The notes: a model not told the origin generated them from the letters alone. A stretch of 64,000 nt of DNA from UBA1858 sp965227695 (GCA_965227695.1 OZ245760.1:1-64000); one strand, 5' to 3'; positions 56,752-64,000 are shown, numbered from the stretch's first letter. A program made the numbers and translations.

Positions 56752-57084
56752 TTATACACAGCCTGTTGGTTTTGGCAGGCCGGCATATTTACATGCCTGT
56801 TTTGCGGGACCATAAGGGAATAATTCATACAGATATTTACTATTTCCTTTATCCTTGCCAAGCTTTTTACCAATAGCTTTTGTCAGTACACGTACGGCTG
56901 GTGCAATCTGGTACTCTTCGTAGTACTCACGAAGAAAATTGATTACTTCCCAGTGGTTTTCGTCCAGTGTTGCACCATCTGCTTCAGCCATTGCTGTTGC
57001 AAGCTCTGGGCGCCAGTCATTCAGGTTAGCTAAGTACCCTTCTTCATCAGTTTCGTAACTTTGGCCGTCAACTTCTATAGGCAT
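56752..57084 (-). CDS. dsrC: DsrC sulfur carrier protein
   Basis: 110 aa. C-terminal arm with the two redox cysteines, Cys98 (KQACKY) and the penultimate Cys109 (PTGCV), separated by ten residues as in true DsrC. DsrC carries sulfur from the Tus/DsrEFH relay to DsrAB and returns to DsrMKJOP. A strong AGGAG lies before the ATG, and two TATAAT boxes lie in the 53-nt gap upstream. Confidence 0.98.
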   Translation of the reverse strand: MPIEVDGQSYETDEEGYLANLNDWRPELATAMAEADGATLDENHWEVINFLREYYEEYQIAPAVRVLTKAIGKKLGKDKGNSKYLYELFPYGPAKQACKYAGLPKPTGCV

Positions 57085-57107
57085 TTGTTTCTCCTAGTTT
57101 GTTTACA

Positions 57108-57118
57108 ATTATATTATA
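57108..57118 (-). promoter_or_regulatory. Tandem -10 hexamers upstream of dsrC
   Basis: On the minus strand two overlapping TATAAT hexamers (57113-57118 and 57108-57113) lie 25-35 nt before dsrC. The -35 (TTACTG-like) is weak. They may give extra dsrC transcript; a separate dsrC promoter is reported in A. vinosum. Confidence 0.4.
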
Positions 57119-57137
57119 TTGCGAGAACAGACAGTAA

Positions 57138-57446
57138 TTACAGCCAGGACTGTACAGACTCGTGTTCAGCGGCCAGATCAACGAAGCCGCTGTAATCTAC
57201 TACCTTTATTCCGTTCATCACATTATCTTCACTAAGCCCTCGTGCTTTTAAATCCGGACCCAGCACGTAAAACGAAATATTTTTCATGGCACTCTCAATT
57301 TTATTTGAATGGGCCGTGCCCTGCATTGCACCAATCACACCATCTTCAGTGAGCAGTATCGCACTGCCTGCCTTGGCCAGTTGCAGACATGAATCAAGGG
57401 TATTTCTTTCAAACGGACTCTTGTTTACTGTGTGCAGCATTGTCAT
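57138..57446 (-). CDS. dsrH: DsrH, sulfur relay subunit (TusB type)
   Basis: 102 aa from ATG at 57446 with GAGG upstream; a TTG two codons earlier is less likely. Cys20 (DSC) is at the conserved position of A. vinosum DsrH. With DsrE and DsrF it forms the DsrE2F2H2 sulfurtransferase that hands sulfur to DsrC. Starts 11 nt after dsrF. Confidence 0.95.
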   Translation of the reverse strand: MTMLHTVNKSPFERNTLDSCLQLAKAGSAILLTEDGVIGAMQGTAHSNKIESAMKNISFYVLGPDLKARGLSEDNVMNGIKVVDYSGFVDLAAEHESVQSWL

Positions 57447-57457
57447 AGCCAAATCCT

Positions 57458-57877
57458 CTAAAAACTGAATACTATATCTTGCTGATCAATGACCTCAGCA
57501 AGTTCGGCGCGTGATACCAGATGAATGGAGTCTTTCTCAGCCCAGTCATCATCCTCGTCTTCATATTTAAGCTCCTGAAGGTCGTTCAGGGTCAGACCAC
57601 GCTCATCCAGTGATTCCTTTTCTATATAGATTTTCTTGATGTCATAGTCACCGAGCGCGGAATAGGTGGGCGAGAAATTTTTCATCCCTATTGCATCAGT
57701 ATCCTGGCCTTTCATTAGCTGGTAAACGCCATCATCAGCAAAAACCAGACTGACATCCTGATCGAACGCGGCAGCAATTAGTACCACTTCAAGTGATTCC
57801 AGGGCGTAAATCGTACCGTATGGGGATTTACGGTTCATGTACATGAATTTTTTTACAATTTGATCGCCATCATCCAT
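57458..57877 (-). CDS. dsrF: DsrF, sulfur relay subunit (TusC type)
   Basis: 139 aa, TusC/DsrF family. MYMNRKSPYGTIYALESLEV is the family start, here after an 11-residue extension. A good AGGAG precedes the ATG at 57877. It has no cysteine, so it is a structural subunit. Confidence 0.94.
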   Translation of the reverse strand: MDDGDQIVKKFMYMNRKSPYGTIYALESLEVVLIAAAFDQDVSLVFADDGVYQLMKGQDTDAIGMKNFSPTYSALGDYDIKKIYIEKESLDERGLTLNDLQELKYEDEDDDWAEKDSIHLVSRAELAEVIDQQDIVFSF

Positions 57878-57907
57878 CGCTATTCTCCTTATGTGGGTCG
57901 TTTACTG

Positions 57908-58300
57908 TTAATCACCGAATACGACCATGCGATCTGCCTGGATACCTGCTTCGATTAACTGACCCAGACCCGAAATACGAAAGCCATCCAAAACATTATT
58001 AGCAGTTTTACCGTTGCGTTTAGCCTCGTCTTCATCGAGCATACCGCGACGCTGGGCTGCCGCCACACAAAGCACAAGATCAACATTGTGTTGTTTCGCC
58101 AACTCTGACCAGCGATTTGGGATATGCCGGTCATCCTGCGGAGGTACAGCAAGTGCTGTCCCATTATTCACACCGTCATGATAAAAGAACACGCGGAAGA
58201 CCTCGTGTCCTTTTTCTATGGCCGCTTTGGCAAAGTTGTATGCAGAATCAGAGGCTTGATGGGTATATGGTCCTTCATTTACCAAAATTCCAAATTTCAC
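57908..58300 (-). CDS. dsrE: DsrE, sulfurtransferase subunit (TusD type)
   Basis: 130 aa, GTG start with GGGAGG nearby. Cys78 (LVLCVAAAQRRGM) is the active-site cysteine that bears the persulfide. It accepts sulfur, via TusA or rhodanese partners, and passes it to DsrC. Fifteen nt follow dsrB. Confidence 0.96.
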   Translation of the reverse strand: MKFGILVNEGPYTHQASDSAYNFAKAAIEKGHEVFRVFFYHDGVNNGTALAVPPQDDRHIPNRWSELAKQHNVDLVLCVAAAQRRGMLDEDEAKRNGKTANNVLDGFRISGLGQLIEAGIQADRMVVFGD

Positions 58301-58315
58301 AGACAGCCTCCCGCG

Positions 58316-59389
58316 CTAGAATCGAATATGCGTTGAGGCATTGAGACTGCGTCGTGCACCTCTCCAATTATCAATATGGAATTTAGTGAATGGCAGTCCA
58401 GTTAATTCAAAAAATCTTGGCCAGCCAACTCTTTCAACCCAGTCATTAATTCTCTCCCAGTCTCGGGCATCATCCTTGTACGCACGCAGTATTCGCTTAA
58501 CGATGGCTGTCGCCTCTGGCCAGCGTGGCGGGTTGTTTGGAATACCTGCCGCAACAAGCTTCTGGAATGTAGGTTTTCCGCGAGCATTTGAGTGATTTCC
58601 TCCCACCCATATTGCCAGTTTTGTATGCTCAGCATCATTAATTTGCATCGGCGGACATGGTGGGAAACATGCACCACAGCATATACATTTTTTCTCATCA
58701 ACTTCCAGAGATGGCTTACCATTGACTTGTGCCGGGCGAATCGCGGCAACAGGGCATCGCGCGACAACGGATGGACGTTCACACACATTGGAGACCAGAT
58801 CATGGTTTATTTTCGGTGGCTTGGTGTGCTGTACATTGATCGCAATGTCTCCCTGCCCGCCGCAGTTAATCTGACAACAGGATGTTGTCATATGAACACG
58901 ATTTGGCATATTGTTTTCTTTAAACTCGTCGATCAGCTCATCCATCATTGCCTTGACAACACCCGATGCGTCTGTGCCTGGAATATCACAATGCAACCAG
59001 CCTTGTGTATGAGAAATCATGGCAACCGAGTTTTTGGTACCACCCACTACAAAGCCTTCTGCTTCAAGCGCATCAATCAGCGGCTGGACTTTTGCTTCGT
59101 CTGACACCATGTACTCGATGTTGGAGCGGATTGTGAAACGAACATAGCCATCTGCATATTGATCGCCGATGTCACACAGTGTACGAAGTGTAAAGACGTC
59201 AAGTATACGCTGTGTTCCCGCACGAACTGTCCAGATCTGGTCACCCGTTTTAGAGACATGCAGCAAGACCCCGGGACGCGGATGTTCATGATAATCCCAC
59301 GCACCATAATTCTTGCGCATGACAGGATGCATGTATTGGAAGCCGTCTGGACACCCCGATTCAATTGGTGCTCTATGCTCTTGTGCCAT
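58316..59389 (-). CDS. dsrB: DsrB, dissimilatory sulfite reductase beta subunit
   Basis: 357 aa. Siroheme/[4Fe-4S] cysteines in TTSCCQINCGGQGDIA and a ferredoxin insertion with CERPSVVARCP and CICCGACFPPCP. With DsrA it forms the alpha2beta2 sulfite reductase, working in the oxidative direction. Good ribosome site GGAGAA before ATG at 59389. Confidence 0.97.
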   Translation of the reverse strand: MAQEHRAPIESGCPDGFQYMHPVMRKNYGAWDYHEHPRPGVLLHVSKTGDQIWTVRAGTQRILDVFTLRTLCDIGDQYADGYVRFTIRSNIEYMVSDEAKVQPLIDALEAEGFVVGGTKNSVAMISHTQGWLHCDIPGTDASGVVKAMMDELIDEFKENNMPNRVHMTTSCCQINCGGQGDIAINVQHTKPPKINHDLVSNVCERPSVVARCPVAAIRPAQVNGKPSLEVDEKKCICCGACFPPCPPMQINDAEHTKLAIWVGGNHSNARGKPTFQKLVAAGIPNNPPRWPEATAIVKRILRAYKDDARDWERINDWVERVGWPRFFELTGLPFTKFHIDNWRGARRSLNASTHIRF

Positions 59390-59475
59390 TTTTTGTTCTC
59401 CGAACTAAAAGCCTGCGATGTATAAACCGGCTTTGAGGTTAATTAATTACGTTAATAATACATTCTGCCGGGAAG

Positions 59476-60741
59476 TTAGCCAGCGGCAGCGGCTTTCTCT
59501 TCAGCTTTACGCTGGAACCATTTCTCGGCTTCTTCATCCCAGCCATCCATACGCACGTAAGAGCTTTGGCGCGGATCATTGACCATATTTGGATCCACCT
59601 CAATGCCAACGCCTTCCAGGAAGTTCACCAGGCCAATTCGCTCCACCATCTCGCCACAGCGCTCATGCTCAAGACCATTCTCAGCCCAGAAATCGATAGT
59701 TTCTTCAGCCATTTCTGTCAGCTTCTCATAATCCTCTTCCGTTTCCAGTTTCATGAATGGAACCACGACAGTGCCCATCAGGTCACCAATTTTCAGGGTT
59801 CGCTTTCCACCGATCAAAATGGTCGCGCCTTTGTCATCACCTGGAGATAATGCTTTGACCATTACGTTCATGCAATGCATACAGCGCACGCAGTTGCGAT
59901 TGTCAACCTCCATCGTGTCGTCATCTTTAAGTGACAACGCTTTGGTCGGGCAGCGTGTTACCACGTTATCAATCACGTATTCACGGCCTTTGCGCGCGAC
60001 GAATTTCTTGACCTCTTCCTGGTCAACTTTCATATCATCACGCCAGGTGCCAATAATGGCAAAATCAGACCGCTCGATCGAGTTCATGCAATCATTACCA
60101 CAACCTGATACTTTGAATTTGAATTTATATGGTAATGCCGGACGATGCACATCGTCGGTGAAATTGTTTAGCAGTGTTCGATGTATTCTCATCTCATCGA
60201 TATTCGACATTTCACATCGTGCCGCACCCACACATGACATTCCGGTACGCACGCATGGACCTGCACCACCCAGATCCCATCCATATTCGTTTATTTCATC
60301 GAAAAAATGCTGTGTGTTTTCAGTAGTGGTTCCGATAAACATAATGTTACCCGTCTGACCATGAAAAGTGACCATGCCGGAGCCCCACTTTTCCCAACTG
60401 TCACCTAACTGGCGAAGCATATCAGTGGTGTAATAATTTCCTGCGGGTGGCTGTACCCTGAGGGTGTGATACTCGCGTGATTCTGGAAATGCATCGCCGA
60501 CTTCTGAAAAACGCGGAATGATTCCGGAACCATAACCAAACACACTGACGGTACCACCTTTCCAGTATCCTTTTCTGGTCTCATAGGAATGTTCCAACTG
60601 ACCAAGCAAGTCATTAGCCATTCCGTTGATTCGCTTGTCATCATGCTTGTCACGAAGACGCTTAAAGCCAGATATAAAGCTAGGCCATGGTCCGTTTTCT
60701 AACTCATCAAGCATTGGTGTATCATGATGCTGGTCAGCCAT
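59476..60741 (-). CDS. dsrA: DsrA, dissimilatory sulfite reductase alpha subunit
   Basis: 421 aa. The siroheme/[4Fe-4S] motif is Cys170-x5-Cys176 and Cys214-x3-Cys218 (SCVGAARC, GCGNDC). A ferredoxin domain follows at about 265-310 (CPTKALSL, CVRCMHCMNV). First gene of the operon, with an AGGAG-type site before ATG at 60741. Presence of dsrL and dsrEFH marks the oxidative rDsr type. Confidence 0.98.
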   Translation of the reverse strand: MADQHHDTPMLDELENGPWPSFISGFKRLRDKHDDKRINGMANDLLGQLEHSYETRKGYWKGGTVSVFGYGSGIIPRFSEVGDAFPESREYHTLRVQPPAGNYYTTDMLRQLGDSWEKWGSGMVTFHGQTGNIMFIGTTTENTQHFFDEINEYGWDLGGAGPCVRTGMSCVGAARCEMSNIDEMRIHRTLLNNFTDDVHRPALPYKFKFKVSGCGNDCMNSIERSDFAIIGTWRDDMKVDQEEVKKFVARKGREYVIDNVVTRCPTKALSLKDDDTMEVDNRNCVRCMHCMNVMVKALSPGDDKGATILIGGKRTLKIGDLMGTVVVPFMKLETEEDYEKLTEMAEETIDFWAENGLEHERCGEMVERIGLVNFLEGVGIEVDPNMVNDPRQSSYVRMDGWDEEAEKWFQRKAEEKAAAAG

Positions 60742-60923
60742 TTTAATTTCTCCTATTCACCAGTTATTTTCTAACTTAGGGGTTATATTTTCCACGCGCG
60801 GAACAGCCTTCTACCGGCTGTATACAGGTGATCCAGTCTAGAGTTGAGCGCTGACAAGCAAAATCCTACCTATGGGGTGCGGGGGGTTGGCAGTCTTATC
60901 TCAACCGGGATATAGCGTCATAA

Positions 60924-60937
60924 GTTATTATAATAAC
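60924..60937. promoter_or_regulatory. 14-bp palindrome, candidate operator
   Basis: GTTATTATAATAAC is its own reverse complement. It contains TATAAT on both strands, so it may be an operator, a -10 element or both. It is 183 nt upstream of dsrA and 181 nt upstream of the divergent gene. Confidence 0.45.
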
Positions 60938-60943
60938 CCCCTA

Positions 60944-60972
60944 TTTAAGTGTTTGCTAAAATACGATATAAT
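60944..60972 (+). promoter_or_regulatory. Candidate promoter of the TauD-like/Cas6-like operon
   Basis: TTTAAG (60944-60949), 17 nt, TATAAT (60967-60972). The -10 is perfect and the -35 poor. The start codon is 145 nt downstream. Confidence 0.35.
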
Positions 60973-61117
60973 TCATAACAATCAGCTAGTTATGTAATTA
61001 TTTAAGCCCATACAGTTTATTGGATGAAATTGATTTGATGCTTCAGGCTTCCCGGCTGAAATAGGCTGAACCTGGCAAAACGTTAACCCGGACACATATC
61101 GATAGTCGCTAATAATC

Positions 61118-61990
61118 ATGCTGGACTTTGAAGACGATTACAGACGCTGGCGTGAGCATAAATTAACCTATTGGCCAAGCACAGCCACACTCAAGCCGAC
61201 TCTCATCCACGATCCCGCTGCACTGCAGGAAGATGAAAAAGCGCGTCTTCGTAAACACTGCTCAACCACTAATTTTGCTCTTTATAGACTGGAGAACCCG
61301 GCGCCCGTCAGCAAATCCGTGATCAGCGCATTCGCCAGACAGCTTGGCATGCTGCAATTTGATCAAAATTTATGTGCGGACAATCAGCAGGTGTCTTCCC
61401 TGGAAGTGCGTGGAACCGGCCGGGCCACAGGCTATATCCCCTATACAGACCGGGCGCTCAACTGGCACACAGATGGTTACTACAATCCGCTTGAGCAGCA
61501 CATTCGCTCCTTTCTTCTGCATTGTGTATGTAATGCGCCCAATGGAGGAGAAAACATCTTTGTTGATCATGAGATTATCTATATCAAGCTATATGATCAT
61601 GATCCCGCCCTGATTACAGCTTTGCGTCAGCATGATGCGCTGACCATCCCGGCAAATATCGAACAGGGAATAATGGTCAGACCCAGCCAGACAGGCCCGG
61701 TATTTTACCGTGACCCGATCAGTCGCTCGTTACAAATGCGTTACACTGCCCGAGCCCGCAATATTCAGTGGAAACAGGACAAGACCCTGACCAGAGCGCT
61801 GGAAATGATTGAGCAGTTACTGACTGAGCAGCAGACGGTGCTGCATTACACACTGCAGCCGGGTGAGGGATTTATCTGTAACAATATACTGCATGGGCGC
61901 ACAAGCTTTACAAATGGGAATATACCTGATCAAAAGCGTCTGCTGTATCGTATCAGGTCCTATGACCGGTTATTTTTCACCAGCAACTGA
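61118..61990 (+). CDS. TauD/TfdA-family Fe(II)/2-oxoglutarate dioxygenase
   Basis: 290 aa. The iron triad is present: His117 and Asp119 in WHTDGYY and the distal His259 in NNILHGRTSF; Arg278 or Arg280 (LLYRIRSYD) would bind 2-oxoglutarate. Members act on taurine, alkyl sulfates, gamma-butyrobetaine and others. It lacks the fused zinc domain of gamma-butyrobetaine hydroxylase. First gene of an operon read away from dsrA. A sulfur compound could be its substrate, but the sequence does not show this. Confidence 0.85.
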   Translation: MLDFEDDYRRWREHKLTYWPSTATLKPTLIHDPAALQEDEKARLRKHCSTTNFALYRLENPAPVSKSVISAFARQLGMLQFDQNLCADNQQVSSLEVRGTGRATGYIPYTDRALNWHTDGYYNPLEQHIRSFLLHCVCNAPNGGENIFVDHEIIYIKLYDHDPALITALRQHDALTIPANIEQGIMVRPSQTGPVFYRDPISRSLQMRYTARARNIQWKQDKTLTRALEMIEQLLTEQQTVLHYTLQPGEGFICNNILHGRTSFTNGNIPDQKRLLYRIRSYDRLFFTSN

Positions 61991-61998
61991 AGAAAAAC

Positions 61999-62193
61999 AT
62001 GCTCTCATTAAGCGAAATACTCATGCAGGACCATGGCATGCAAAGTTTTGAAGAATTAAAGACAGTCATCCGCGAACGCGCCCGTCAGGGTGAAATCTTC
62101 TTTCAGATGGATGTGCGCCCCCCGTTCAAAGATACTCCTGAAGATTGGGAAGATATACTCGAATCTGTTTTCACTTCTGCCCGGCAGGCCTAG
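61999..62193 (+). CDS. 64-aa unknown protein between the dioxygenase and the Cas6-like gene
   Basis: 64 aa, not recognised. Contains SFEELKTVIRERARQGEIFF and DTPEDWEDILESVF; acidic, with no cysteine and no membrane segment. It starts 8 nt after the dioxygenase and its stop is 2 nt before the next gene, which argues for a real coupled gene. Confidence 0.65.
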   Translation: MLSLSEILMQDHGMQSFEELKTVIRERARQGEIFFQMDVRPPFKDTPEDWEDILESVFTSARQA

Positions 62194-62195
62194 AC

Positions 62196-62882
62196 ATGTA
62201 CTGGAATGATGACAACAAGCAGGAAATATTTGAAGTTCCTGATGACATTGTTGATGTCAACTTTAAAATTAAATGTCCGCAATTACCGCTGGACCACGCT
62301 TATCCTCTTTCACAGGCAATTATTAGTGAGTTGCCCTGGATTGAGGACTGCGACATCACCGGTATTCACTTAATCCATGGCGCAGAATCCGGCAATGGAT
62401 GGATCCGCCCCAGTGCACCAGACGACCTGATCTACCCCTCCAGGCGAACACTGTTTACTGTCCGCACACCACAAGAGCGTATCGATCAGGTCAAGGCACT
62501 GACCGGCAGAACCGTGCAACTATGTGACGTATCTATCGAGTTTTCAAAACCGACTGTGCGCAAACTTTCAAAACTGACCACGGTATTTGCCCGTTATGTG
62601 ATCGCTGACAATATCGATGACGAAGATGCATTTCTCGATCAAATAGCCGATCAGCTGGCCCGAAAAAACATCGCACCAAAAAAAATGCTCAGCGGGCGCA
62701 TGAACCATTTGCGATTTCCTGACGGCACCCTGAAGACGCGCAGCCTAATGATCGACGGACTTGAGCCATCCGAGTCCGTGCGATTACAGCAATACGGTCT
62801 GGGAGCCGGACGCCGATTTGGATGCGGGCTCTTTCTACCTCATAAGGGTATTGACGCCGTCAGCGAGACACAGGAAAAATAG
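62196..62882 (+). CDS. Stand-alone Cas6/Cmx6-like protein
   Basis: 228 aa from ATG at 62196. It resembles the family named type I-MYXAN Cas6/Cmx6 (CRISPR RNA endonucleases with two ferredoxin-like folds). The glycine-rich loop near the C terminus is clear: GLGAGRRFGCGLF (201-213). His58 and His61 (GIHLIHG) and Lys or Arg around 162-172 are possible catalytic residues. No CRISPR array or other cas gene occurs in the window. Cas6-like proteins in operons with DsrC paralogues suggest a non-CRISPR RNA function. Family call from memory of motifs, not from a search. Confidence 0.72.
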   Translation: MYWNDDNKQEIFEVPDDIVDVNFKIKCPQLPLDHAYPLSQAIISELPWIEDCDITGIHLIHGAESGNGWIRPSAPDDLIYPSRRTLFTVRTPQERIDQVKALTGRTVQLCDVSIEFSKPTVRKLSKLTTVFARYVIADNIDDEDAFLDQIADQLARKNIAPKKMLSGRMNHLRFPDGTLKTRSLMIDGLEPSESVRLQQYGLGAGRRFGCGLFLPHKGIDAVSETQEK

Positions 62883-62962
62883 CGCCCCGAAACCCAGCTG
62901 TGATGGCTTGATTTTATAAAATTATTTATCTGTATTTAACTTGCTTGTTAGGAGTACACGTT

Positions 62963-63304
62963 ATGACAATCGAAGTCGACGGAAAAACTATAGAGACCAC
63001 ACCTTCCGGATTCCTAGTCAATATAGAAGACTGGTCACAACAGCTAGCTGAGGTGATCGCCAAAGAAGAAGGAATTGAACTCACTGACAGACACTGGGAT
63101 GTTGTCAATTATCTACGTGATGAATTTATTAACAATGGCGGAAATCAGCCCAACACGCGCAATATGGTTAAAGCGATGAGCAAACACTGGGGAGATAAAA
63201 GCGTCAATGCCAAAACGCTTTACGACCTGTTTCCGGGTGATCCGAGCAAACAGGGCGGTCGCATTGGCGGGCTCCCTGAAAGCCGCCGAAAAGGAGGCTA
63301 TTAG
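62963..63304 (+). CDS. DsrC-family protein without cysteines (RspA type)
   Basis: 113 aa from ATG at 62963, with TAGGAG at good spacing. It aligns along its whole length with DsrC (IEVDGK, HWDVVNYLRDEF, LYDLFPGDPSKQ), but both C-terminal cysteines are absent: the end reads GGRIGGLPESRRKGGY and there is no cysteine at all. DsrC homologues of this kind were grouped as RspA, with a proposed regulatory role. It cannot carry sulfur on a thiol. It follows the Cas6-like gene by 80 nt. Confidence 0.88.
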   Translation: MTIEVDGKTIETTPSGFLVNIEDWSQQLAEVIAKEEGIELTDRHWDVVNYLRDEFINNGGNQPNTRNMVKAMSKHWGDKSVNAKTLYDLFPGDPSKQGGRIGGLPESRRKGGY

Positions 63305-63416
63305 CTGGCAAGATGCTGGGAAGATGATATCGCATCTCGATCGGGATACAGCATCTGCGGGAGTATTACACTATGCTAATGTTTCAATCTTATTTATTGT
63401 TTTCGGAGGGACCAAG

Positions 63417-63620
63417 ATGAGTTCTAAGCAGGACAAAATCAAAAAAATGCTGGAAATGCAGAAAAAGTTCATTGAACTCGATCGTGCCCGCGGCATTTCA
63501 GCAGAAGAATACTTCACTCCAGAATCAGGTGCAGAACTTGAAGGATACCGGCAAGAATATACTAAAATTGCCATGGACGTTGTTGACACAGCACATTCTG
63601 AAAAAGGGTCTCACCGCTAA
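63417..63620 (+). CDS. 67-aa conserved-looking hypothetical protein
   Basis: 67 aa from ATG at 63417 with CGGAGGG upstream. Highly charged, helical: MSSKQDKIKKMLEMQKKFIE, then GISAEEYFTP. No cysteine. Function unknown. It is the last gene before a strong terminator, and belongs to the TauD-like operon by orientation; the 112-nt gap before it has no obvious promoter. Confidence 0.7.
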   Translation: MSSKQDKIKKMLEMQKKFIELDRARGISAEEYFTPESGAELEGYRQEYTKIAMDVVDTAHSEKGSHR

Positions 63621-63643
63621 TTATCAGAAATGATCCCGACAAG

Positions 63644-63671
63644 AAAAGCCGCTCCTATGCGGCTTTTTTTT
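63644..63671 (+). terminator. Strong terminator of the TauD-like/RspA operon
   Basis: AAAAGCCGC (63644-63652), 6-nt loop, GCGGCTTTT (63659-63667) and a T run to 63671. Confidence 0.93.
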
Positions 63672-63799
63672 ATGCCCGCAACATTCAAAAAGCCATACAT
63701 TCTGTGAACTGCAGCACGACAATTTCTTCAGAATTTAAGCCTAATGTCACATAGCATGTATACAATGTTCAAGCAGTACAGAAATATAAGAGAGGTGAC

Positions 63800-63982
63800 A
63801 TGATGTCTGAGCAACGACGACAAATCGAGGACATGCACGCCGCAGATGCGTCTATTGACTATCCACAAAAAGATGACATGTTAAATCACGGTAAATCGAA
63901 TAATAGTTCGGCACAAGACATAGGGAAGCATGGCAATGACATAACGCCCAACCTGGAAAACATTAGATCTGCGGGCCTCTAG
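63800..63982 (+). CDS. Small hydrophilic hypothetical protein (60 aa)
   Basis: ATG at 63800 (or 63803) with AGAGAGGTG upstream, stop at 63980-63982. 60 aa, hydrophilic, with no cysteine and no hydrophobic segment, so likely disordered. Not recognised. The preceding terminator makes it a separate unit. Confidence 0.5.
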   Translation: MMSEQRRQIEDMHAADASIDYPQKDDMLNHGKSNNSSAQDIGKHGNDITPNLENIRSAGL

Positions 63983-64000
63983 ACACAGATTGTTTTGAGT

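Larger units (their letters stand above)
60742..61117. other. 376-nt divergent regulatory region between dsrA and the TauD-like gene
   Basis: It holds the starts of two operons. A perfect 14-bp palindrome GTTATTATAATAAC lies at 60924-60937, next to CCCCCTATTTAAG; a GGGGTTAT word recurs inverted at about 60779; and GGTTG (60885-60889) pairs with CAACC (60902-60906). A plus-strand TTTAAG-N17-TATAAT (60944-60972) could serve the TauD-like operon. Confidence 0.6.

Noticed and set aside
59753..60358. Plus-strand 201-aa ORF antisense to dsrA
   Set aside because: dsrA has all cofactor motifs on the other strand; the antisense product is low complexity.
1..64000. CRISPR array to accompany the Cas6-like gene
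   Set aside because: No regularly spaced direct repeats were found on reading the intergenic regions.

Overview
The window looks like a chromosomal segment of a sulfur-oxidising gammaproteobacterium with mid-40s G+C by eye. Two features point there. First, the housekeeping gene order is gammaproteobacterial: clpB-pgeF-rluD divergent from bamD; pilSR-pilA-pilBCD-coaE-zapD; an mraZ-to-lpxC dcw cluster; rsmI divergent from lpoA-yraN-diaA. Second, there is a complete oxidative-type dsr operon (dsrABEFHCMKLJOP), which marks reverse dissimilatory sulfite reductase metabolism of stored or intracellular sulfur. I cannot name a genus. No tRNA, insertion sequence, prophage or CRISPR array was seen.

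Layout. 1-3.2 kb: the start of clpB behind a good sigma-32 promoter, pgeF, rluD, then divergent bamD. 3.2-4.8 kb: nadE. 4.9-18.3 kb: type IV pilus genes (pilS, pilR, pilA, pilB, pilC, pilD), coaE and zapD. A three-gene, AT-rich glycosylation-like cassette lies between pilA and pilB. 18.3-24.9 kb: a Nudix/thiamine-phosphate-synthase-like fusion, argJ, secA, an M23 peptidase and dciA. 24.9-43.4 kb: the dcw cluster on the minus strand (mraZ, rsmH, ftsL, ftsI, murE, murF, mraY, murD, ftsW, murG, murC, murB, ddl, ftsQ, ftsA, ftsZ, lpxC), mostly with overlapping start and stop codons and headed by a promoter with MraZ-type repeats. 43.6-49.2 kb: rnpB, rsmI, then lpoA, yraN, a DiaA/GmhA-like SIS protein and a GlcD-like FAD oxidase. 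49.6-60.7 kb: the dsr operon on the minus strand. 61.1-63.7 kb: a compact plus-strand operon transcribed away from dsrA.

The last operon is the most interesting part. It encodes a TauD-like Fe(II)/2-oxoglutarate dioxygenase, a 64-aa unknown, a stand-alone Cas6/Cmx6-like protein with no CRISPR array or other cas gene, a DsrC-family protein without any cysteine (RspA type), and a 67-aa unknown. It ends at a strong terminator. Its position next to dsrA and its DsrC paralogue suggest a role tied to sulfur oxidation, perhaps regulatory, possibly through RNA. That is inference.

In the dsr operon, DsrAB is the siroheme sulfite reductase, DsrEFH and DsrC carry and present sulfur, DsrL feeds or takes electrons, and DsrMKJOP links to the quinone pool. 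dsrN, dsrR and dsrS are not in the window. Several intergenic signals could tune the operon: tandem TATAAT hexamers before dsrC, a 13-bp inverted repeat after dsrC, a stem-loop before dsrJ and palindromes upstream of dsrA.
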